NCBI GenBank assembly: GCA_002371265.1
Contig: DFGT01000002.1
Location: 16,942 to 80,941, forward strand
DNA from: Bacteroidales bacterium UBA3743
GTDB taxonomy: Bacteria > Bacteroidota > Bacteroidia > Bacteroidales > Paludibacteraceae
Direction: 5' to 3'
DNA length: 64,000 bases
Both the position numbers and the translations under genes were made by a program. Shown one piece after another: positions 44,797-50,994 of this stretch. Numbering within the stretch: position 1 is the first letter of the stretch; the number at the start of each line of letters is the position of its first letter. The notes below the pieces were generated by a model. It searched no databases. It had not been told where the DNA came from and saw only the letters and a program-made list of their open reading frames with translations.

Positions 44797-44879
44797 ATTA
44801 TTTAATCCCTCTCGCCATCTTCACCGTCTCCCACGCCATATTGATCTGTTTCATGGATTCTGTGGCCTGACGGATTGCC
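44797..44879. repeat. 83-bp direct repeat, right copy
   Basis: Identical to 43777-43859; here it is the intact 3' end of the J-domain gene at 44798. Just upstream (about 44771-44800) is a low-complexity ATTATGAATTA-type tract typical of Bacteroidales spacers. Confidence 0.95.
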
Positions 44880-45865
44880 TCGTCTCCTAGATTAGACGCA
44901 TTGTCGGGATGACATTTTATTGCCAATGCACGGTAGGCTTTTTTTATCTCCTCGTCGGTTGCATTGCTTTCCACGCCAAGAATCGCATATGCATTTTTCT
45001 CTTTTGATGATATTTGACGAGAATTGTGAGAATATTCTTTGTTAGTCTTGCTGTGGTCGGATTTTCTGTGTTCCTCTTGTTTTTTATAATAATGATCTTT
45101 TCTATTTTCGTTTTGGCTCTTGTTCTCACTGTAGAATCCTTTGTTGTATTTCTCTATGAAAATGGAATATATGCTTTTATATTCATCTGAAGTTATACGC
45201 AATTGACTTACAATATGAAGAATCTCTTTTTCTTCAGCGTATTTCAGGTTGTTGTCGGAATACGCCACAGCCAGCAGCTCCATTATGAGTTCCGACTTCG
45301 CGGTGTAATCAAATTGGGTGTTTAGAGAACTCCAAATAGAGAAGTAATTATTGTCGTCTAATATGGATTTGAATGTGTTAAACGCTTCGTATTGCTCTTC
45401 TTTTGTTTTATAATATCTTCGGATTGTGGATTTCACGCGGTCTAATTCGCATTCCATCGTATCTCCGTCTGCTTTCATTACTTTTGCAAGCAACACAAGA
45501 ACACAGTATCTGTAGTCTTTGTATTTTTCCTTTTCCCTAGCCTCTTCCTCTCTATTCTTTTTTTCCTCCTCTTCCTTCTTTTTTTTCTTTTCTTCAGTTT
45601 CCTTTTTTTCTTTATCTTTCTCCTTTTTTCTTTCTTCTCGTTCCTTCTTTTCCTTTATCTTTCTCTCTTTTCTCCATTCCTTTTCTTGCTGTATTCTTGT
45701 TTTAATCTTTTGCAATAACCTTTTATATAAATAATTGAGGTTCGTTTTAAAATTGTGAAATGTGATCAACAACTTTTTATATAAATAATTGAGGTTCGAA
45801 AATAAGCATATTGCTACCAATGTGATAAAAAGTATATAAACGACAATGAGAAAAGAATTGGCCAT
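44798..45865 (-). CDS. Membrane TerB - J-domain protein with charged coiled coil, second of two
   Basis: A 355-residue protein from ATG 45865. One transmembrane helix (MANSFLIVVYILFITLVAICLF) is followed by a twice-repeated segment (LNYLYKKLL, LNYLYKRLL) and a Lys/Glu-rich stretch of about 70 residues that should form a long charged helix. Then come a TerB-like domain (about 120-245: RYCVLVLLAKVMKADGDTMECELDRVKSTIRRYY, MELLAVAYSDN) and a C-terminal J domain (about 290-355: AYAILGVESNATDEEIKKAYRALAIKCHPDN) with intact HPD. The J domain is nearly identical to that of the gene at 42449, but the linkers differ, so the pair arose by duplication and diverged in the middle. An upstream in-frame TTG was rejected. 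Likely a membrane co-chaperone; the client is unknown. Confidence 0.82.
   Translation of the reverse strand: MANSFLIVVYILFITLVAICLFSNLNYLYKKLLITFHNFKTNLNYLYKRLLQKIKTRIQQEKEWRKERKIKEKKEREERKKEKDKEKKETEEKKKKKEEEEKKNREEEAREKEKYKDYRYCVLVLLAKVMKADGDTMECELDRVKSTIRRYYKTKEEQYEAFNTFKSILDDNNYFSIWSSLNTQFDYTAKSELIMELLAVAYSDNNLKYAEEKEILHIVSQLRITSDEYKSIYSIFIEKYNKGFYSENKSQNENRKDHYYKKQEEHRKSDHSKTNKEYSHNSRQISSKEKNAYAILGVESNATDEEIKKAYRALAIKCHPDNASNLGDEAIRQATESMKQINMAWETVKMARGIK
45721..45798. repeat. 54-bp-period in-frame duplication inside the J-domain gene
   Basis: A 24-base segment (TTTTATATAAATAATTGAGG plus TTCG) occurs at 45721-45744 and again at 45775-45798. The 54-base period equals 18 codons, so the reading frame is kept and the LNYLYK(K/R)LL segment is doubled. 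Confidence 0.9.
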
Positions 45866-45920
45866 GATTTTATTATATGTATGAAGTTCCCAAAGTAAGC
45901 GGTTATAATTCAAATTAATA

Positions 45921-45953
45921 AAAGCCGCAACCCATAAGATGAATTGCGGCTTT
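45921..45953 (-). terminator. Terminator after serA
   Basis: AAAGCCGCAA (45921-45930) pairs with TTGCGGCTTT (45944-45953); on the minus strand the 3' arm runs into TTTTATTAA. It lies 37 bases after the serA stop. Confidence 0.75.
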
Positions 45954-45989
45954 GTATTGTGTCGACGTCGGTTTTAACGTCAGCGTTTT

Positions 45990-46910
45990 TTACTTGTTGA
46001 CCTGGAACTTAGTCACACCGTTCTTGATGAAGTCAACGATCTGGTTTGCAGCTGCAAGACCAGCGTTAGTGTTTGCCTCAGCTGTCTGAGCACCCATCTT
46101 CTTTGGTGTAGAGAAGTAACGGCCTGTGAAGCACTTGAACTCCTTGTCTGCCTTTGGCATGATGTCTGTGATATACTTAAGGTCGGCACGCTCAGCCATA
46201 AGTTTCCACAAACCAGCCTCATCGATAACCTCCTTACGAGCAGTGTTGATAAGGATAGCTCCCTTCTTCATCTTGCTGCATAGGTCGTAGTTGATGCTCT
46301 TTGTAGTCTCTGGAGTAGCAGGAATGTGTAGAGACACGATGTCGCAAGTCTCAAACAATGCTTCCTGATTCTTTACTGCGTGTACACCAGCTGCCTCGAT
46401 TACATCTGCAGGGCAGAATGCGTCGTATGCGTATACATCCATGCCGAAGCCCTTAGCGATACGAGCGACGTTGCGACCAACGTTACCGAATGCAAGGATA
46501 CCAAGCTTCTTGCCTAGAAGTTCTGAACCGCTCTTGCCGTTGTAGAAGTTACGTACAGCGTAAACCAACAAACCAAGTACCAACTCAGCTACTGCGTTGG
46601 CGTTCTGTCCTGGAGTGTTCATTACAACGATCTTGCGAGCTGTTGCTGCCTCAAGATCAACGTTGTCGTAACCAGCACCTGCGCGAACAACGATCTTTAG
46701 GTTCTTAGCTGCATCCATCACCTCTGCGTCAATGATGTCTGAACGGATGATGATTGCGTCTACATCAGCTACAGCCTCAAGAAGCTGCTTCTTCTCTGTA
46801 TACTTTTCAAGAACAGCGATCTCAAAACCAGCGCCGCTGATGATATTCTTGATTCCTTCTACAGCTGCTGCTGCGAAAGGCTTCTCTGTTGCGATTAATA
46901 CTTTTGCCAT
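45990..46910 (-). CDS. serA: D-3-phosphoglycerate dehydrogenase
   Basis: NAD-dependent oxidation of 3-phosphoglycerate, the first step of serine synthesis. The 306-residue protein starts MAKVLIATEKPFAAAAVEG at ATG 46910; an earlier in-frame start would add an unrelated 10 residues. The substrate loop RAGAGYDNVD, the NAD loop LGILAFGNVGRNVARIAKGFG and the catalytic Arg in NTARKEVID are present. The segment that normally holds the catalytic His (PHxGG) reads FSTPKKMGAQTAEAN, with Lys in its place. This fits the short Lys-type PGDH known from Bacteroidetes and Entamoeba. There is no ACT domain, so Ser feedback of the E. coli kind is not expected. It follows serC by about 100 bases. Confidence 0.93.
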   Translation of the reverse strand: MAKVLIATEKPFAAAAVEGIKNIISGAGFEIAVLEKYTEKKQLLEAVADVDAIIIRSDIIDAEVMDAAKNLKIVVRAGAGYDNVDLEAATARKIVVMNTPGQNANAVAELVLGLLVYAVRNFYNGKSGSELLGKKLGILAFGNVGRNVARIAKGFGMDVYAYDAFCPADVIEAAGVHAVKNQEALFETCDIVSLHIPATPETTKSINYDLCSKMKKGAILINTARKEVIDEAGLWKLMAERADLKYITDIMPKADKEFKCFTGRYFSTPKKMGAQTAEANTNAGLAAANQIVDFIKNGVTKFQVNK

Positions 46911-46931
46911 GATTTTTTCTATTAAAACGTG

Positions 46932-46953
46932 GAGACGCACGGTCGTGCGTCTC
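46932..46953. repeat. Palindrome in the serC-serA spacer
   Basis: GAGACGCACG (46932-46941) and CGTGCGTCTC (46944-46953) are perfect inverted repeats separated by two bases. A related half (GACGCACAACCGTGAG) lies at about 46981-46996. There is no T-run. Such palindromes are scattered through Bacteroidales intergenic regions; here it may act as an mRNA processing or stability element. Confidence 0.7.
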
Positions 46954-47009
46954 TACCAAATTTATCAATTCATTTAATGGACGCACAACCGTGAGCCCAT
47001 ATAGATGAT

Positions 47010-48095
47010 TTATTTTACTTTTGCCTCGAACTCCTTCATTGCTGCGATAAGAGCATTCACGTCTTCCATTGTACATGCGTTGTACATAGAAGCACGGAAT
47101 CCACCAACAAGACGGTGACCCTTAACACCAACGATGTTCTTAGTCTTAACGAACTCAAGGAATGTCTTCTCAAGAGCCTCTGTAGCGTACTTTCCACGAA
47201 GAAGGAATGGAACGTTCATTCTTGAACGTGAACCAGCCTCAACAACTGGAGTGAAGACAGTAGAGTTCTCTAGGAAGTTGTATAGAGCGTCGCATCTCTG
47301 GATTGCAAGCTTCTCCATACCCTCAACACCACCGTTCTCCTTGATCCAAAGTAGAGTCTCGCGGATAGCGTAGATACATACACATGGAGGAGTGTTGAAC
47401 ATAGATCCGTTGTCTACGTGAGTAGAGTACTTAAGCATTGTAGGGATCTTACGGTCTGCTACCTTCTCAACGAAATCGTTGCGGATGATTACGAATGTAG
47501 CACCTGCAGGTCCAAGGTTCTTCTGGCAACCACCGTAGATCATGAAGTACTTGCTTACGTCTAGTGGACGTGAAGCGATATCTGAACTCATGTCGGCGAT
47601 TAGTGGAACTGGAGAATCAAGATCCTCAAAAATCTCAGTACCGCGGATAGTATTGTTAGATGTGATGTGAACGTAGTCTACATCAGCAGGGATTTTAATG
47701 CTCTTTGGCTCTGGATAGTATGTGAAGTTCTTGTCTGCTGAAGATGCGATCTCTACGACCTCTCCCCAAAGCTCAGCCTCTTTAAGAGCCTTCTTCGACC
47801 ATACACCAGTGTTAACGTATGCAGCCTTAGTCTTCAAGAAGTTGAAAGGGATCATGCCAAACTGCAAGCTTGCACCACCACCGACGAAGATAACGGAGTA
47901 GTTGTCTGGAATGGAAAGTACCTCTTTCATTAGAGCTACTGTCTCATCATAAACCTTCTGAAAATCTGCTGAACGGTGAGATACCTCAAGTACAGACTGA
48001 CCTGTCTCGCCCATCTCTAGCACAGCCTTAGCAGTGTTTGTCAAAGTTCTGTCTGACAACTTGCATGGACCAGCGTTGAAGATATGTTTTCTCAT
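47010..48095 (-). CDS. serC: Phosphoserine aminotransferase
   Basis: Pyridoxal-phosphate enzyme that converts 3-phosphohydroxypyruvate and glutamate to phosphoserine. The 361-residue protein starts MRKHIFNAGPCKLSDRTL, typical of SerC, and has EVSHRS, VIFVGGGASLQFGMIPFN, MSSDIASRPLDV and the PLP Lys in YGGCQKNLGPAG (near residue 192). The substrate-binding end, FRASMYNACTMEDVNALI, is complete. It is the promoter-proximal gene of a serC-serA pair, the usual order in Bacteroidales. A -7 element TAATTTTG (complement of 48160-48167) lies upstream with no clear -33. Length is standard. Confidence 0.96.
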   Translation of the reverse strand: MRKHIFNAGPCKLSDRTLTNTAKAVLEMGETGQSVLEVSHRSADFQKVYDETVALMKEVLSIPDNYSVIFVGGGASLQFGMIPFNFLKTKAAYVNTGVWSKKALKEAELWGEVVEIASSADKNFTYYPEPKSIKIPADVDYVHITSNNTIRGTEIFEDLDSPVPLIADMSSDIASRPLDVSKYFMIYGGCQKNLGPAGATFVIIRNDFVEKVADRKIPTMLKYSTHVDNGSMFNTPPCVCIYAIRETLLWIKENGGVEGMEKLAIQRCDALYNFLENSTVFTPVVEAGSRSRMNVPFLLRGKYATEALEKTFLEFVKTKNIVGVKGHRLVGGFRASMYNACTMEDVNALIAAMKEFEAKVK

Positions 48096-48404
48096 ACTAA
48101 ACTGATTATATTAAATTTTTTATTACCTTTTTTGTCGTCTTTCTGTTAAAAAGACGTTGCAAAATTACATTTTTTTTCTGACTTTGAAATTTTTTTCTAA
48201 TCTTTTTTTATATCAAAATGAAAATATTTATGCACATTTAATCTAAAACATGGCTTTTTGATTGACAATGTGTCACAAAAAATATAAAAAATCGTGCAAA
48301 ATGATTTTTGAGACTTGATAAAAAGCCGTTATTCGTGCAAAATGATTTTTTTGTTTGGATTTATCGCTCTTTTTGTCAAAATGATATGAAAAGAAGGTGC
48401 TTTG
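48096..48404. other. Region upstream of serC with tandem 18-bp repeat
   Basis: TCGTGCAAAATGATTTTT occurs at 48292-48309 and 48333-48350, 41 bases apart. Shorter relatives are TCAAAATGATATG near 48376 and TCAAAATGAAAAT near 48214. The -7 element of serC is at 48160-48167 (minus strand). The repeats could be operator sites for serC or remnants of the PIN gene's 3' region. No gene is seen. Confidence 0.5.
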
Positions 48405-48830
48405 TCAGTTTTTTGTGCTGTTTTTGTGTCGTTTCTTTTCGTACTGTTCCAAAAATTCCGATACTGTCAAAATGCCGATATCTTCATACTGTTCTAATAC
48501 CAAAAGGTCTTTATCTCCACTCACTATATAAATGCATCTGTTGTCTATTGCACATTCGATGAACTTGTTGTCGTCGGGATCCCTGCAAGCTTCAATGTGG
48601 CTGTGGGAGGGGAGAATGTTCATTGAGTTGATAATCTCGTTTAATTCGTTGTGGGTCCTTTTTGCGTATCGTTCCCCAAGTTCCCCATAAATTCTTTTGT
48701 ATTCGTCGACCATTTCGGGAGAAGCAAAGATGGATATTTTTTTGCCGAATAACAATTCAATGATTTTGCTTGGTTTCCCTCCAAATATAATTCCCGATAT
48801 CAAAACGTTAGTGTCAATAACAATTCTCAT
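48405..48830 (-). CDS. PIN-domain toxin of a toxin-antitoxin pair
   Basis: A 141-residue PIN-fold ribonuclease (COG1569-like 'PIN family toxin'). The opening MRIVIDTNVLISGIIFGGKPSKIIE supplies the first active-site Asp (residue 6). EMVDEYKRI gives the Glu and CRDPDDNKFIECAI and VSGDKDLLVL give the remaining acidic residues, so the Mg-dependent site looks intact. In such pairs the toxin cleaves RNA when freed from the antitoxin. Its start overlaps the antitoxin stop by four bases (ATGA-type coupling). The tail after residue 130 is short and Lys-rich. Target RNA is unknown. Confidence 0.88.
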   Translation of the reverse strand: MRIVIDTNVLISGIIFGGKPSKIIELLFGKKISIFASPEMVDEYKRIYGELGERYAKRTHNELNEIINSMNILPSHSHIEACRDPDDNKFIECAIDNRCIYIVSGDKDLLVLEQYEDIGILTVSEFLEQYEKKRHKNSTKN

Positions 48831-49090
48831 TTCGCTTTTCTTCTCACTTCTTTGATTAAATCATTTAAGTCATCTTCTGTAAATCCAGCTGATGCAGCGT
48901 CTTCTTGTTCTTCTTTAAGTGAAGCCGAAAAACGTTCCCATCTTTTCTCTTCCTCAGTCTTTGATTCTTTTCTTATCAAACTGGAGAGAAACTTGCTGAC
49001 GCTCATTTTTTTCTCGCGTGCAAGTCTGCCAATTCTGTCGATGTCGTCGATTGGCAGGTCGACGCTGATGTTTTTTGTCGCTGTTCCCAT
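48827..49090 (-). CDS. Ribbon-helix-helix antitoxin
   Basis: An 87-residue partner of the PIN toxin. Residues 1-42 fit a MetJ/Arc ribbon-helix-helix DNA-binding fold: a beta strand (NISVDLPIDD) followed by two helices (IDRIGRLAREKK, MSVSKFLSSLIRKES). The acidic C-terminal half (EEEKRWERFSASLKEEQEDA and GFTEDDLNDLIKEVRRK) should wrap the toxin. Antitoxin first and toxin second with overlap is the standard order; autoregulation at its own promoter is expected from the family. Confidence 0.85.
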   Translation of the reverse strand: MGTATKNISVDLPIDDIDRIGRLAREKKMSVSKFLSSLIRKESKTEEEKRWERFSASLKEEQEDAASAGFTEDDLNDLIKEVRRKAK

Positions 49091-49139
49091 AATCGTAAAT
49101 ATTTATTGTATGTCTGATAGATAAGCAAAAGTAGTGATT

Positions 49140-49559
49140 TTATTGAATCGCTAATAATCTTCTGCCGATAAGATGCAATGTATCTTTGATATTTTGCATC
49201 ATATTGTCGCTTGGTGTTTTTACTCCATAAATATATTGGGCGAGCAAATTTTTGTGTATTCCAATCATATTTGCTACTTCTGCCACATTCAACTGAGGGA
49301 AATCATTGAATAGTTTTGCAACTGGGTTTTGTGGATTGAGCTTGTACTCTTTGAAAAAGGAGGATATGTGAATGTCTTCATCCAGATACTCCCATCTTAT
49401 TGATTGTGCATCATCCCATATATAGAAATTGTCCCGCTCTTTTGCAGAAGCATCTTTCAAAGTAGGAAACACCTCTAACGGTATGCTATATTTTTTGTTT
49501 TCGTTGGTTTCTATGAATATTTTATCATCTTCAAACCACACTTTTTCTATTTTTTCCAT
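49140..49559 (-). CDS. DUF2442 - helix-turn-helix protein
   Basis: A 139-residue protein from ATG 49559. The first 75 residues resemble DUF2442 (KVWFEDDKIFIETNENKKYSIPLEVFPTLKDAS, IRWEYLDEDIHIS). The C-terminal 50 residues form a helix-turn-helix: LNVAEVANMIGIHKNLLAQYIYGVKTPSDNMMQNIKDTLHLIGRRL. The fusion suggests the DUF2442 module is tied to transcription control, like an antitoxin. It starts seven bases after the DUF4160 gene, and the two families are known to occur side by side; a toxin-antitoxin-like role is suspected but unproven. The in-frame TTG further upstream would overlap the neighbour. Confidence 0.75.
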   Translation of the reverse strand: MEKIEKVWFEDDKIFIETNENKKYSIPLEVFPTLKDASAKERDNFYIWDDAQSIRWEYLDEDIHISSFFKEYKLNPQNPVAKLFNDFPQLNVAEVANMIGIHKNLLAQYIYGVKTPSDNMMQNIKDTLHLIGRRLLAIQ

Positions 49560-49566
49560 ACGAGTG

Positions 49567-49806
49567 TCATTTTCCAAAGTAGGCTTTCCATTTGTTGGAG
49601 AACTCTTCTTTGTGTTCTACAATGATTTTCCTTGCATTTTTTATGTCCTGGTTGCTTAGTCCGTGATTGTATACTAGAAAGACTTTGTCTCCAGAAAAAT
49701 CGAATTTGGCAGTGTTGTTATCTCTTTGTACGTGAACATGCATTGGCTCGTGGTCTTCGGAATAAAAGAAAAACCTCAACCCAAATAATATCAATAATGT
49801 TGGCAT
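49567..49806 (-). CDS. DUF4160 protein
   Basis: A 79-residue protein of unknown function with the DUF4160 pattern: MPTLLILFGLRFFFYSEDHEPMHVHVQRD near the start, where HEPMHVHV is the family hallmark, then AKFDFSGDKVFLVYNHGLSNQDIKNARKIIVEHKEEF. The His-rich motif could bind a metal or catalyse, which is unknown. It is the promoter-proximal gene of a pair with the DUF2442-HTH protein, directly beside an RHH/PIN toxin-antitoxin pair. Confidence 0.8.
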   Translation of the reverse strand: MPTLLILFGLRFFFYSEDHEPMHVHVQRDNNTAKFDFSGDKVFLVYNHGLSNQDIKNARKIIVEHKEEFSNKWKAYFGK

Positions 49807-49828
49807 AATCCTATTTTCTTAATTTTAA

Positions 49829-49859
49829 AAAGAGCCACACCCATAGGATGCAGCTCTTT
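49829..49859 (-). terminator. Terminator after the lipoprotein gene at 49884
   Basis: AAAGAGC (49829-49835) pairs with GCTCTTT (49853-49859); on the minus strand the 3' arm continues into TTTTTAAAATT. Confidence 0.65.
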
Positions 49860-49883
49860 ATTTTTTCAGACTTAGTCTTGCAA

Positions 49884-50372
49884 TTAATTGTTTACAGAGA
49901 ACAAAGTCTTAACAGCACCGTTATTAGCAAGTGTTGTGTTAACAGTACCAGAAGTAACTGTGTAATCCTGTGTTGAGTTAGCACAAGCTAGAACCATAAC
50001 GATGTTCTTTGCGTTAGCGTCAGCAACTTTTTTACCAACAGCCTCGAAACCGTTAGCCTCTGTCCACATCAAGTATGATGAACCTGCGTCAGAAAGCTCA
50101 ACCTTAGTATTCTTTCCCTTCTGCTCGATCTCAAGGTTAACAACCTGAGACTGGTCTGCGTAGTGACCTGCAACTGAAAGAACCTTGAATGAGAAAGAAG
50201 TTAGACCCTCTGCTGATGCTGAGTACTTACCTCCCTCTACTACGTTGATAGACTCTTTACCCTGAGCATTTACTTTGTTTTCTGCCTCTTCCTCACTGTC
50301 ATCACAAGAAGTGAATGTAGCTGCACCCATAAGTGTAGCCAAGATAACTGCAAGATTAAAAATCTTCTTCAT
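49884..50372 (-). CDS. Small lipoprotein of unknown function
   Basis: A 162-residue exported protein. The type II signal sequence MKKIFNLAVILATLMGAATFTSC puts the lipid Cys at residue 23, followed by Asp-Asp and an acidic spacer (SEEEAENK) as in surface-exposed Bacteroidales lipoproteins. The mature part is one small beta-rich domain (YSASAEGLTSFSFKVLSV, VNLEIEQKGKNTKVEL, NIVMVLACANSTQDYTV). I do not recognise the domain. Codon choice is strongly biased toward frequent codons (GCT/AAC/AAG), as in highly expressed genes, and it has a perfect promoter and terminator. Confidence 0.7.
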   Translation of the reverse strand: MKKIFNLAVILATLMGAATFTSCDDSEEEAENKVNAQGKESINVVEGGKYSASAEGLTSFSFKVLSVAGHYADQSQVVNLEIEQKGKNTKVELSDAGSSYLMWTEANGFEAVGKKVADANAKNIVMVLACANSTQDYTVTSGTVNTTLANNGAVKTLFSVNN

Positions 50373-50448
50373 TTTGATAGATATTTTAGTTAATAATTAA
50401 TTTCCAAAATCTGGAATAAGGTTTTTCATTTTTCTCCTTTTTCCAATG

Positions 50449-50479
50449 CAAAACTAAAAAACAAAAACATACAATCAAA
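50449..50479 (-). promoter_or_regulatory. Promoter of the lipoprotein gene at 49884
   Basis: Minus strand TTTG (50476-50479), 19 bases, TAGTTTTG (50449-50456): a full consensus. The untranslated leader would be about 70 bases. Confidence 0.75.
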
Positions 50480-50994
50480 CAATAAACACAAAAAAAATGC
50501 TAAAAATTCTTAACAACATATTTTTAGTTTGAAGAAATTTTGAGTACGTTTCGTGTAGTATTGATAATCAATGCGTTTTGTGGTTGGCTTTTTTGATGCT
50601 TTTGGAAAAAAGAAATCAGAAATTTGCTTAAAACTTTTATTTAATGTGATTTTGATATTCATTTATTCAAGAAATGAATCATAAATAAGATCATGTTTGA
50701 TTGAATTGTCTCATTTTTTCTCATAAAAAGGGGTAGGCTTTCTCTGTGGATTTTTGTGTCTCTATGGTTTTATTAAATTCTGTGGCTCGTACTTTAGCGA
50801 GGGGAAAAAGGTCGTTCCGCCCTTAACAATCCGCATTTTTCCCCTAACTATAGTTTTCGTCTCGAATTGTTGTTAATTTAATTGTGAAGTTGTTTGATGA
50901 TACCAAAATTTCCATATTTTTGTTTTTTGGAACATTTGCGAAATCGAAGGTGATGTACCGAATGTTTTGTTCTAAAAATATAAATAAGATATAG
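50480..50994. other. Intergenic region with a dispersed repeat copy
   Basis: At 50813-50832 there is an exact copy (minus strand) of the 20-base repeat GGATTGTTAAGGGCGGAACG also found at 56895-56914. The rest is AT-rich with no gene, tRNA or hairpin that I can support, and no clear promoter for the protease gene at 50995. Confidence 0.5.

Noticed and set aside
45519..45734. Ser/Phe-rich plus-strand frame
   Set aside because: It is the antisense shadow of the Lys/Glu-rich coiled coil in the J-domain gene.
48308..48562. 84-codon plus-strand frame rich in Phe and Cys
   Set aside because: It runs antisense into the PIN toxin gene, which has the motifs of a real family.
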